Assembly: GCF_000756305.1 (NCBI RefSeq)
Contig: NZ_JRFE01000029.1
Span: 48,601-100,052 of the forward strand
From: Myxosarcina sp. GI1
GTDB taxonomy: Bacteria; Cyanobacteriota; Cyanobacteriia; Cyanobacteriales; Xenococcaceae
Direction of reading: 5' to 3'
Length of the DNA stretch: 51,452 bases
In this document: one piece after another, positions 44,041-51,452 of the stretch
Layout of the letters: each line of letters starts with the position of its first letter
Numbering within the stretch: position 1 is the stretch's first letter
Notes under the pieces: model-generated
Database searches by the model: none
Seen by the model: the letters and a program-made list of their open reading frames with translations, nothing else
Told to the model about the DNA's origin: nothing
Made by a program: the position numbers and the translations under genes

Positions 44041-45120
44041 TTGTATCTTCATCTAGTGTCATCATCTCCAACTCGCCTTCTCATTGCTGCTAGCGGTACG
44101 GGTGGTCATTTATTTCCCGCCCTCGCTTTAGCCCAACAGCTACCCGACTATGAAATTGAGTGGTTAGGGGTTCCCAATCGTTTGGAAACTACTTTAGTAC
44201 CAGAGAGTTATCCACTCAATACAATTTCTGTAGAAGGTTTTCAACAACGTCTGGGTTTTAAGTCATTTAAAATTATTTCTCGCTTTTTATTCTCAATACT
44301 TCAAGTACAAAAACTAATTAAAGCCAAGCAGATTGATGCTGTAGTAACTACAGGTGGCTATATCGCTGCGCCTGCTATTTTAGCGGCTCGTCTGCAGCAA
44401 AAACCCACAATTTTGCACGAAGCTAACTTTATTCCTGGTAAAGTTACCCGCTTTCTGTCTCGCTGGTGTGATGCGATCGCTCTAGGCTTTGAAGGAACGG
44501 CTCGCTATTTACCCAAAGTACCAACTACCTATGTTGGTACGCCAGTTCGCTTGCAGTTTCGCCAACCCCAAACTTTGGATTTACCCATTCCCGATGAAGC
44601 AACCTTAATTGTAGTAGCTGGCGGTTCTCAAGGTGCAGTAGCAGTTAATAAACTGGTTCGCGCCGCAGCACCTCAATGGTTGAGCAGGGGAGCATATATC
44701 GTTCATTTGACTGGCAATAACGATCCCGATGTCGAGACTTTACAACATCCTCAATATATATCTCTGCCTTTTTATGAAAACATGGCAGGATTGTTGCAAA
44801 GAGCTAACTTAGCTATTTCTCGTGCTGGTGCGGGAACTCTAACCGAACTCGCCGTTACTGGTACGCCAGCGATCTTAATTCCCTATCCTTATGCTGCTGA
44901 AGATCATCAGGCATACAATGCTAGAGAGTTTGCCAGGGCTGGTGCGGCGGTAGTTTATCAACAATCAAAACTAACTGCCGAAATTCTCGATCGACAGGTA
45001 ATTGAGTTATTAGATTCTCCCTCACGGCTACAGAATATGACCGACAAAGCAGTTTCACTGGCAGTAAGCGATAGTGCAGAAAGACTGGCTAATTTGGTTC
45101 GTACTGCGATTAATAAATAA
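44041..45120 (+). CDS. murG: UDP-GlcNAc lipid II transferase MurG
   Basis: This 359-residue GT-B glycosyltransferase adds GlcNAc to lipid I for peptidoglycan. Motifs include TRLLIAASGTGGHLFPALAL, TTGGYIAAPAILAARLQQKP and the C-terminal AISRAGAGTLTEL. There is no ATG start: TTG at 44041 is the longest option, while GTG at 44056 gives a start more like other MurG proteins. It is divergent from trpB. Confidence 0.95.
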   Translation: MYLHLVSSSPTRLLIAASGTGGHLFPALALAQQLPDYEIEWLGVPNRLETTLVPESYPLNTISVEGFQQRLGFKSFKIISRFLFSILQVQKLIKAKQIDAVVTTGGYIAAPAILAARLQQKPTILHEANFIPGKVTRFLSRWCDAIALGFEGTARYLPKVPTTYVGTPVRLQFRQPQTLDLPIPDEATLIVVAGGSQGAVAVNKLVRAAAPQWLSRGAYIVHLTGNNDPDVETLQHPQYISLPFYENMAGLLQRANLAISRAGAGTLTELAVTGTPAILIPYPYAAEDHQAYNAREFARAGAAVVYQQSKLTAEILDRQVIELLDSPSRLQNMTDKAVSLAVSDSAERLANLVRTAINK

Positions 45121-45208
45121 AACTGTGATGTTTAAGCTTACAGTTCACTTACCATAAATATTCACTTGAACTCGACATCTTTTAAGTATTTTTGTTTTGC
45201 TTTTGCTC

Positions 45209-46510
45209 TCAATGAATAAAGTCGAGCTTAGTCAAAGTAAAAGAGCGATCGCGCCTCAAACAAGCAATTTGGCGTTTGCTTAAACTGGGAGTCAATCTCT
45301 TCCATTCTTCTGAGGAAAGTTTAAATTCACTCAGGGCAATTTTAGGTATTCTAGAAGTATAGCCAAAAGTAATAGAATAACGATTGCGCTTTGCTGGTTT
45401 GGCTCGATGAAAAATATTGCAGGGATCGACGATTGCTACACTTCCTGCTTTGCCAGTACAGGTTTTCCAATGTTGAGGAGCAATAACTTTAGACATGGCT
45501 TCATCGTCTACAAATCCCGTTGTATAGTTAAGAGAGTCTCTAACTCGTGCGGTTTGCGATCGCGGTATGTATTCAAACGGTCCTTTACCAATTCCTACAT
45601 GATTGAGATATATGATAATCTTAACCATTCTTTCATCGTCAATATCTAAATGCCATTGTCTGGCATCGGTTATGGGTGCATCGGCAACATCTCGTCGCAG
45701 ATCGACACCATGAAAAAGTAGAGGCAGACCGATATAATTTTCGATGATATCTAATAATCTTTCTGCCAATCCCCATAACATGATTTCCAGATGAGAGAAT
45801 TTGCGTAATGCAGGTATACCTGCCCGCCAACCTTGTCGATTATAAAAAGTGTAAAGCTGTGGCTGAAGATTTTTTAAATCTCGTAGAAATCTTTTGGTAT
45901 GGGGTAATTGTAATTCTGCCAGAGAAGTCAGATAAATTCCTTCAGTGTGAAGGGCTTCTACGATTTTAGTATCTTCTGGAGACAACGGAGGAAGGCGTTT
46001 AGCATATTTTTTTTGTTTTAAACTGCGATCAAAACTACTGAGAGAAGGCAACTTTAAATTTTTATGGACAGCTGTTTTAAATTTATTAGTGCCTTTTTTG
46101 AGTTTGCGACTAACTTTGTTTAAAGTAGTTTCTATCGGATTTACTAGTTTTAAGACGCTGTCGATCGCCGCTTTAAGATCGACTATATTATAGGGCTTAA
46201 CTATATAAGCTTGAGGTTGTGTCGGTCTGGCTCTTTTTAACGTTGCTTTATCAGAAAAAGAAGTAATATAAACAACTGGAATATTGTATTTGTCGAGAAT
46301 TTTCTCGCTAACTGTAATACCATCCATATCACCTTTAATCGCAATATCCATCAGGATTAAATCTGGCTTAGTGTTTTCGATTTTTTTCAGCGCCTGAATT
46401 CCCATGTCTGCTATGCCAGCAACTTTATAACCATTACGTTCTAAATCTAGTGCCAGGCTAGCAGCAGCGATTGCTTCATCTTCAACAATAAAAATGCTAA
46501 TTTGATTCAT
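45209..46510 (-). CDS. response regulator fused to 2OG-Fe(II) dioxygenase domain
   Basis: This 433-residue protein has an N-terminal receiver domain (1-120) with phosphoacceptor Asp55, the acidic pair Asp11/Glu12 and Lys105. A basic linker follows (130-170), then a phytanoyl-CoA dioxygenase-like (PhyH) fold from about 200. The iron ligands are His287 and Asp289 (QWHLDIDDERMVKIIIYLNH) and His368 (IFHRAKPAKRNRYSI), with Arg375 or Arg377 as the likely 2-oxoglutarate anchor. Such domains hydroxylate lipids, amino acids or secondary metabolites. Fusion with a receiver is very unusual. It overlaps the upstream receiver gene by ATGA. An oxygenase switched by phosphorylation is the natural reading, but is inference. 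Confidence 0.85.
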   Translation of the reverse strand: MNQISIFIVEDEAIAAASLALDLERNGYKVAGIADMGIQALKKIENTKPDLILMDIAIKGDMDGITVSEKILDKYNIPVVYITSFSDKATLKRARPTQPQAYIVKPYNIVDLKAAIDSVLKLVNPIETTLNKVSRKLKKGTNKFKTAVHKNLKLPSLSSFDRSLKQKKYAKRLPPLSPEDTKIVEALHTEGIYLTSLAELQLPHTKRFLRDLKNLQPQLYTFYNRQGWRAGIPALRKFSHLEIMLWGLAERLLDIIENYIGLPLLFHGVDLRRDVADAPITDARQWHLDIDDERMVKIIIYLNHVGIGKGPFEYIPRSQTARVRDSLNYTTGFVDDEAMSKVIAPQHWKTCTGKAGSVAIVDPCNIFHRAKPAKRNRYSITFGYTSRIPKIALSEFKLSSEEWKRLTPSLSKRQIACLRRDRSFTLTKLDFIH

Positions 46511-46881
46511 ATCTTTAGCTCCACTGCCTCTTTTAAAATTTTCAACAAATTAGAAAATTGAAAAGGTTTGATTATATAAAAATAATTACCAGCTAATTTT
46601 GCTTGCTGTTTGGTTTCAAGATCGGAAAAAGCAGTTTGATAAACAATAGCAATATTACTTTTTTCTTGAAGGCGACGAGCGGTTTCAATACCGTTTAAAT
46701 TACCCCGCAGTAAAATATCCATTAAAACAATATTTGGTCGATCCTTCTCTACCATCTCCAAAGCTTTTTCACCAGAATTTGCAATTCCGACAACTCTATA
46801 ATCGTTACGTTTTAAAAAATTAGATAAATTATAAGCAGGTATTAACTCATCTTCGACAATTAAAATAGATATTTTAGACAT
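46507..46881 (-). CDS. single-domain response regulator
   Basis: This 124-residue receiver has the phosphoacceptor Asp55 (IVLMDILLRG), acidic residues in VEDEL and Lys in YFYIIKPF. It has no output domain and may be a phosphate shuttle or sink. It starts 16 bases after the kinase stop and overlaps the REC-dioxygenase gene. Confidence 0.93.
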   Translation of the reverse strand: MSKISILIVEDELIPAYNLSNFLKRNDYRVVGIANSGEKALEMVEKDRPNIVLMDILLRGNLNGIETARRLQEKSNIAIVYQTAFSDLETKQQAKLAGNYFYIIKPFQFSNLLKILKEAVELKI

Positions 46882-46897
46882 AATTTTTCTCTTTGTT

Positions 46898-48022
46898 TCA
46901 AATACGACTTTCGTATTCTAGTTCCGCAAAAGTAAGTTGTATAGCCGTGCCTTTTGAGGAAGAATGGGTTTGCAATTCTGCGCTTAACTGCATTGATAAT
47001 AGATTAACAAGTCGCAAACCCAAAGAAGTCGAATTTTCTAGATCGAAATTTTCGGGTATTCCGATGCCATTATCGCTAATATTTAAGTGATGTAAAACTC
47101 CATCAGAACTAAAATTAATTTTTATTTGACCACAACTATTATCTGGAAAAGCATGTTTATATGAATTAGTAATTATTTCATTAATCAGCAAGCCACAGGG
47201 AATAGCTGTTTCTAAATTTAACTCCAGAAATATTAAATTCATTTCAAAATTAATGTTTCTGGTATCTGTATTATGAACGCTACAAAAGTTTTCGATCAGA
47301 CTTTGTATGTATTTGGCAAAATCGATCCGCGATAAGTCGGTAGAGTTATAAAGCTGTTCGTGAATCAAAGCGATACTACGAATTCTATTCTTACTATCAA
47401 TAAACATATTAATAATTTGTTCATCTTCAATATAGTCAGTTTGAAGATTTAACATACTACTAATAATATTGAGGTTATTTTTGACGCGATGATGAATCTC
47501 TTTTAATAATATTTCTTTTTCCCTAAGAGAATTTTGAAGTTTGTTTTGTGTTTCTTTTCTTTCTTGTAACTCAACTTCTAGTTGATGATAAACTTCAGAT
47601 TGTTTGATGGCGATCGCTAAGCGATCGCTCAACTCACACAACAACTCTATTTCTAATTCCGTCCATTTACGATAGTAACTACATTGATGCGCGATTAAAA
47701 ATCCCCAAAGATTTGTATTATAAATAATTGGAACGACGATCTTCGATTTAACGCACAAATGCTCTAAAAATTTTACCAGACACGGAAAACTTTCTTGATA
47801 TTCTTGTCGAACATCGCTAATTGCTTTGTATGCTTGCTGTCGTATTTTATTTTGACAAAATAATGGCAAAGTTTCTTCAGGAAATTCAGAACCTAAAATC
47901 GAAGAATAATCGGACGTTACAGATTCAGTAACTATTTTTCCAGAACCTCCTGGTAAAATTTTATAGATGACAATACGATCGAGTTTTAAACTCCGACAGA
48001 GTTCTGACACAGTAGTATTCAA
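46898..48022 (-). CDS. GAF sensor histidine kinase (HisKA_2)
   Basis: The intact frame encodes 374 residues from TTG at 48022. It has a GAF domain (about 1-140, phytochrome-like IVVPIIYNTNLWGFLIAHQC without the bilin Cys pattern of photoreceptors), a coiled linker, the HisKA_2 H-box KEIHHRVKNNLNIISSMLNL with phosphoacceptor His177 or 178, and HATPase motifs (NEIITNSYKHAF, DNGIGIP, LGLRLVNLL). The natural start is probably at 48176: kinase-like coding sequence continues upstream of the TTG, see the separate feature and finding. It should phosphorylate the two receivers that follow. Confidence 0.85.
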   Translation of the reverse strand: MNTTVSELCRSLKLDRIVIYKILPGGSGKIVTESVTSDYSSILGSEFPEETLPLFCQNKIRQQAYKAISDVRQEYQESFPCLVKFLEHLCVKSKIVVPIIYNTNLWGFLIAHQCSYYRKWTELEIELLCELSDRLAIAIKQSEVYHQLEVELQERKETQNKLQNSLREKEILLKEIHHRVKNNLNIISSMLNLQTDYIEDEQIINMFIDSKNRIRSIALIHEQLYNSTDLSRIDFAKYIQSLIENFCSVHNTDTRNINFEMNLIFLELNLETAIPCGLLINEIITNSYKHAFPDNSCGQIKINFSSDGVLHHLNISDNGIGIPENFDLENSTSLGLRLVNLLSMQLSAELQTHSSSKGTAIQLTFAELEYESRI

Positions 48023-48176
48023 AATCTCTTCTAGATTGAGAGAATTACGAATTTTGTAAGTTATATCTGTTAATAATTTAGACTTAGTATTTTCGATTTC
48101 TAGCTTGGTTTTTTGATCTTGTAAATGTTTGACCTGCTGCCTTAACTTTATATTTTTGAATCGATTCCACTATCAT
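48023..48176 (-). pseudogene. frameshifted N-terminal extension of the kinase gene
   Basis: In the kinase frame, bases 48022-48164 keep coding-like coiled-coil and pre-GAF sequence (LRQQVKHLQDQKTKLEIE, then LLTDITYKIRNSLNLEE) with no start codon before a TAG. Reading ATG at 48176 and removing one A of the five-A run (plus-strand T's 48153-48157) joins the two frames. A natural start MIVESIQNIKLRQQ would result. Confidence 0.6.
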
Positions 48177-48485
48177 GCAATAAGCAATTTTGGCTATTGT
48201 TATTTATTTTGTAGTTTTCAACAATGTGATATTATTTGCTACTTCAGAAAAACATTACGCGCAAGTAGAGGTCTTAAAATCACGTACTTTTGACCGATCG
48301 CCAGTTACGTACAAATTTTAGTCTAAGTATGTATAATTCAAATCTATTAACGGTTTTACGAACAAAAGACGAATTAAATAAATATTATTCTATCTTTAGA
48401 AGGAAAAAAAAATAGCTCGATCGTTCTTTAATGATTTTAGATTGTCGCAGCACAACTTTACTTTTAGCTATAGACAACTTTTATT
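48177..48485. other. divergent intergenic region, 309 bases
   Basis: This lies between the kinase and SRPBCC genes and should hold both promoters. A 28-codon frame at 48329-48415 ending in basic residues has no ribosome site, so I do not call it. An AT-rich region at 48330-48420 precedes the SRPBCC gene. Confidence 0.45.
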
Positions 48486-49154
48486 ATGGAACTAATCAAA
48501 GAAGACTTAAAGACGAATCCAGCCATAGTAGCTGACAAAATTGTCAATAGTCCCTTAGTTGTAAAAAACTTACAGCAGCATTCATTAAAACAAGTATTAG
48601 CCGCCTTAAGCGATCGCGCCGTATCGAATTCGGAAAATATTCTAGAACGTGCAGCCAAAGCAGTAGGGCTAAAACCAAACATTATAGTTGAAAAAACTGT
48701 TACTATCGATCGCGCTGCAACAGAACTATATAATTACTGGCGAGACTTAACTAATTTACCTACTTTTATGGGTCATTTAAAATCGGTAACTCATAAAGAT
48801 GAAGCAGGTAAAGTGTCTCACTGGGTTGCTGATGCTCCTTTAGATTTTACCGTAGAATGGGATGCCGAAATTGTTAGAGACGAACCAGGACATCTTATCG
48901 CCTGGAGTGCCTTAGAAAATGCTCAAATCGACAATTGCGGATTCGTACGCTTTCAACCAGCTACAGGCGGACGCGGCACTCAAGTAAAGGTAGTTTTAGA
49001 ATATCAGCCTCCAGGAGGAGCATTAACAGATGCGATCGCCTCACTCTTTGGCGAATCTCCTCAAGAACAAATTGGCGACGAACTAAATCGTTTCAAACAG
49101 TTAATGGAAACTGGAGAAATTGCTACTACTGAAGGTCAACCCCAAGGTTCTTAA
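48486..49154 (+). CDS. SRPBCC family protein
   Basis: This 222-residue protein has a charged N-terminal extension (1-65) and an SRPBCC/coenzyme Q-binding-like domain (IIVEKTVTIDRAATELYNYWRDLTNLPTF, then LDFTVEWDAEIVRDEPGHLI, and QVKVVLEYQPPGGALTD). The family binds hydrophobic ligands. Its neighbour 82 bases downstream is a zinc alcohol dehydrogenase; such pairs occur in cyanobacteria. The role is unknown. Confidence 0.85.
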   Translation: MELIKEDLKTNPAIVADKIVNSPLVVKNLQQHSLKQVLAALSDRAVSNSENILERAAKAVGLKPNIIVEKTVTIDRAATELYNYWRDLTNLPTFMGHLKSVTHKDEAGKVSHWVADAPLDFTVEWDAEIVRDEPGHLIAWSALENAQIDNCGFVRFQPATGGRGTQVKVVLEYQPPGGALTDAIASLFGESPQEQIGDELNRFKQLMETGEIATTEGQPQGS

Positions 49155-49236
49155 AGCATCGATCGAACTAAAAAGTTTTCTTCAAGGCGATTGAAAGCTT
49201 CCAAACCAACCACACACCATACAAATATTTAAAATT

Positions 49237-50406
49237 ATGAAAGCCGTATGTTGGCACGATAAACACGATGTACGAGTAGAAACCGTACCCGATCCCACAA
49301 TTCTCAATCCCCGTGATGCCATTATCAAAATAACTTCCACCGCTATTTGTGGTTCCGATTTGCATCTATACGAAGGCAACATTCCCACAATGGAATCGGG
49401 CGATATTCTGGGTCACGAATTTATGGGAGAAGTAGTCGAAGTCGGTCGAGAAGTCAAAAACCTGAAAAAAGGCGATCGCGTCGTAGTTCCTTTTACTATT
49501 GCCTGTGGTGGCTGTTTTTTCTGCAAAAAAGATTTGTGGTCGCTATGCGATAACTCTAACCCCAATACCTGGATGGCAGAGAAATTTTACGGGCATTCTC
49601 CATCTGCTATTTATGGTTACTCTCATTTACTTGGAGGATATGCAGGGGGTCAAGCTCAATACGCCCGCGTTCCCTATGCCGATGTCGGACCTATAAAAAT
49701 TCCCGATGGCTTAGAAGACGATAAGGTTTTATTTTTGACCGATATTTTTCCTACTGGCTACATGGCAGCCGAAAATGCTGATATCGAACCAGGAGATACA
49801 GTGGCAGTATGGGGCTGTGGACCCGTAGGGCAGTTTGCCATTAAAAGTGCCTATATGCTGGGCGCAGAAAGAGTAATCGCCATCGATCGCTTTCCCGAAC
49901 GTCTGCTCATGGCACAAGAACAGGGTAATGCCGAGGTAATTAACTACGAGGAAATAGATCCTGGTGAAGCCCTGAAAGAAATGACTGGCGGTAGAGGACC
50001 CGATCGCTGTATTGATGCAGTAGGTTTAGAAGCGCACGGCACCGATGCCATGGCAGTCTACGACGAGATAAAACAGGGTGTCAAACTAGAAACGGGTAGA
50101 CCTACAGCGTTAAGACAGGCAATTGTCGCCTGTCGTAAAGGAGGAACGGTTTCAATTCCTGGGGTATACGGCGGCTTTGCCGATAAAATACCTTTAGGAG
50201 CAATTGTTAATAAAGCCTTAACCTTGCGATCTGGGCAAACTCACGTTCAGAAATATCTTCAGCCTTTATTAGAGCGAATTCAACAAGAAGAAATCGATCC
50301 CTCCTTTGTAATTTCTCATCGCCTGAATATTGAAGATGCGCCCAAAGGCTATGAAATATTTCGCAACAAGAAAGATAACTGTACCAAAGTAGTTCTCAAA
50401 CCGTAG
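49237..50406 (+). CDS. zinc-dependent alcohol dehydrogenase (formaldehyde dehydrogenase-like)
   Basis: This 389-residue MDR-family enzyme has the catalytic zinc ligand region [12 protein letters not shown] with Cys and HEF ([15 protein letters not shown]), the structural zinc cysteines ([15 protein letters not shown]), and the cofactor motif [16 protein letters not shown]. Length and pattern recall glutathione-independent formaldehyde dehydrogenases. It probably oxidises an alcohol or formaldehyde. It follows the SRPBCC gene. Confidence 0.92.
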   Translation: MKAVCWHDKHDVRVETVPDPTILNPRDAIIKITSTAICGSDLHLYEGNIPTMESGDILGHEFMGEVVEVGREVKNLKKGDRVVVPFTIACGGCFFCKKDLWSLCDNSNPNTWMAEKFYGHSPSAIYGYSHLLGGYAGGQAQYARVPYADVGPIKIPDGLEDDKVLFLTDIFPTGYMAAENADIEPGDTVAVWGCGPVGQFAIKSAYMLGAERVIAIDRFPERLLMAQEQGNAEVINYEEIDPGEALKEMTGGRGPDRCIDAVGLEAHGTDAMAVYDEIKQGVKLETGRPTALRQAIVACRKGGTVSIPGVYGGFADKIPLGAIVNKALTLRSGQTHVQKYLQPLLERIQQEEIDPSFVISHRLNIEDAPKGYEIFRNKKDNCTKVVLKP

Positions 50407-50480
50407 AAAAGTAGAAAGTAATTTAGGCTCTGGGGAATAGGGAACAGATAATAAGTGAATTATTGTGGCTAACCAATAGC

Positions 50481-50510
50481 TATTCACTATTCACTATTCA
50501 CTATTCACTA
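50481..50510. repeat. tandem heptamer ATTCACT array
   Basis: Four copies of TATTCAC lie in the 287-base gap after the alcohol dehydrogenase gene. Confidence 0.85.
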
Positions 50511-50693
50511 CTCCCTACTTTCCTAAGTTTCTATTTATTAAACTCTTCCTTTGCTTTCTTTTTCTCTTGACAAAAATCTATTTCAAAAGATTGAGCATAG
50601 ATCTAACCTTTAGCCGAAACATCTATTTGAGCGTTCTGTCAAGCTAAAAGCAAAGATAAATAAGTCTAACATCTAATTTTCAGGAGGATTGCA

Positions 50694-50984
50694 ATGGGAA
50701 TAGATGATATGTTCAAAGGAATTAAACGCGATTTAGAACAAAGAGTTCGTGGCGATCGCGAAGATGAAGAGGGTAGTTATCGCAGAGGCGATGACGATGA
50801 ACGTCGTAGCTACCGCGACTATGATGACGAAGATCGCCGTTACCGCAGAGGCGACGATGACGATGATGAGCGTCGTAGCTACCGCGACGATGATGATGAA
50901 CGTCGTAGCTACCGCAGAGGCGATGATGACGACGAAGACCGCCGTTACCGCAGAGGCGATGATGACGATGACGATGATGACTAA
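50694..50984 (+). CDS. Asp/Arg-rich repeat protein
   Basis: This 96-residue protein has an amphipathic start (MGIDDMFKGIKRDLEQRVRG) and then tandem blocks of the type RRSYRDDDDERR and RRYRRGDDDDE, ending in eight Asp. It is expected to be disordered and strongly charged in alternate blocks. The strong AGGAGG ribosome site 6 bases from ATG supports translation. The DNA repeats at unit level (CGTCGTAGCTACCGC), so the number of blocks may vary between strains. I recognise no family. Candidate roles are phase-separating, desiccation or metal-binding protein, all inference. Confidence 0.7.
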   Translation: MGIDDMFKGIKRDLEQRVRGDREDEEGSYRRGDDDERRSYRDYDDEDRRYRRGDDDDDERRSYRDDDDERRSYRRGDDDDEDRRYRRGDDDDDDDD

Positions 50985-51353
50985 AAGCTTAAATCAATTT
51001 GAAATAAGTTTGTAGCGTTAATTAGAGCGCAAACGCTTTATTTAACAGTTCTAACTTTCATCACTCTGTTTTGTTTGTCTGGCGATCGCAACCGATTAAT
51101 AATTTGTCATAAACTCGTTCGCAGATCGCCTACCAGATTTACTAAAGATTACTACCAGATTTACTAAAGATTATCTGAGTCAATCTCTATGAACTTCGTC
51201 GAATTGACAGACAAGAACTAAATCTAACCTTTTTAGTTTGGCAAAAGCAGCATTGACTACCGTTACTTTTGCCCAACTTGGAAGGATAGGAACGGTTCGG
51301 ACAAACCCCTATTGCCTCCCAAGCTAAGATCTGTAGATCTCAAGGAGATTATA
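50985..51353. other. 369-base non-coding region
   Basis: No gene-like frame is seen here. It contains a direct duplication ACCAGATTTACTAAAGATTA near 51130-51170. A long stem-loop lies at 51277-51323, and a palindromic AGATCTGTAGATCT at 51327-51340. Confidence 0.5.
51277..51323 (+). promoter_or_regulatory. structured leader ahead of short ORF
   Basis: CTTGG-A-AGG, ATAGG and GGTT pair with AACC, CCTAT, CCT and CCAAG around a short loop, giving an interrupted stem. It lies about 30 bases upstream of the AAGGAG site of the ORF at 51354. It could be a riboregulator or a leader hairpin. Confidence 0.4.
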
Positions 51354-51386
51354 ATGTTTTATCACAAAAAACGTATGCAACTGTAA
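51354..51386 (+). pseudogene. 10-codon ORF resembling a Mn-catalase start
   Basis: ATG follows AAGGAG by 6 bases. The peptide MFYHKKRMQL then stops. Mn catalases commonly begin M-F-aromatic-H-K-K, like the gene at 12296 (MFFHKKELI). It may be the N-terminal remnant of a second catalase gene, or a translated leader peptide. No catalase sequence follows in any frame before the window ends. Confidence 0.35.
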
Positions 51387-51452
51387 TCTTTTTGAAATAT
51401 ACTGGAGTAGGCAAACTTGATGCTTTTAAGTAAGTAACAAGTAAGTAAGAAA

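Noticed and set aside
48329-48415. 28-codon frame ending in lysines
   Set aside because: No ribosome site, AT-rich and unrecognised; not enough to support a gene.
50749-51015. Second long frame through the Asp/Arg repeats
   Set aside because: It exists because the repeat unit is a multiple of three; it lacks a ribosome site while the other frame has a strong one.
51130-51170. Direct duplication ACCAGATTTACTAAAGATTA
   Set aside because: A single tandem pair without other features; it is a local duplication and not a mobile element.

Overview
This is a chromosomal segment of a cyanobacterium. The octamer GCGATCGC (HIP1) and its core recur throughout genes and gaps. Tandem heptanucleotide repeats typical of cyanobacteria fill many intergenic gaps. 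The gene set includes cyanobacterial markers: the bicarbonate transporters SbtA and BicA, a SbtB-like PII protein, the adjacent DUF3038/DUF4335 pair, and an alternative respiratory terminal oxidase. The moderately AT-rich bases and the gene mix would suit a Pleurocapsales/Chroococcales-type genome, but that placement is inference. I saw no rRNA, tRNA, transposase or CRISPR array.

Layout. (1) 1-9045, minus strand: an unusual gene train of stand-alone and fused small-barrel enzymes. In transcription order it reads CMD-like protein; EthD-EthD-SnoaL; a 1162-residue fusion CMD-EthD-EthD-VOC-SRPBCC-SnoaL-SnoaL; Nif11-SnoaL-SnoaL-ABM; a DJ-1/PfpI protein; and an AGE-like barrel protein cut by the window edge. 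These folds act in aromatic polyketide tailoring, oxygenation and detoxification. Their reuse as paralogous blocks in one probable operon is the strongest candidate here for an undescribed pathway. (2) 9570-24729: a stress and sugar-oxidation region. It holds a secreted cupin/CHRD/RTX protein, Mn catalase, a broken SDR gene, cupin, SMP-30 lactonase, DoxX, an alpha/beta hydrolase, an aldo/keto reductase, a HAD phosphatase, an AraC regulator with a palindromic insertion, a GH15 hydrolase, a GMC oxidoreductase and a glycine-zipper protein. (3) 24825-32600: a CrcB fluoride channel, a membrane phosphoesterase, then two DUF2231 proteins, an aldo/keto reductase and coxB2-A2-C2 of an oxidase whose subunit II lacks CuA ligands. 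(4) 32674-40944: PhoH, DUF3038, DUF4335, then a carbon-uptake group (sbtA, bicA, SbtB-like), a HAD protein and a Nudix hydrolase. (5) 41126-45120: housekeeping genes (RNase D, CAP protein, trpB, murG). (6) 45209-48176, minus strand: a signalling operon of a GAF/HisKA_2 histidine kinase, a single-domain receiver, and a receiver fused to a 2OG-Fe(II) dioxygenase. (7) 48486-51452: an SRPBCC protein, a zinc alcohol dehydrogenase, a highly charged Asp/Arg repeat protein, and a structured leader before a 10-codon ORF that resembles the start of a Mn catalase.

The region 1 genes probably form one transcription unit running leftward out of the window. The region 6 genes are tightly spaced or overlapping (one ATGA overlap), so kinase and receivers are probably made together, with the dioxygenase as a phosphorylation-controlled output. 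Functions come from motif and fold recognition by eye; no database search was possible.
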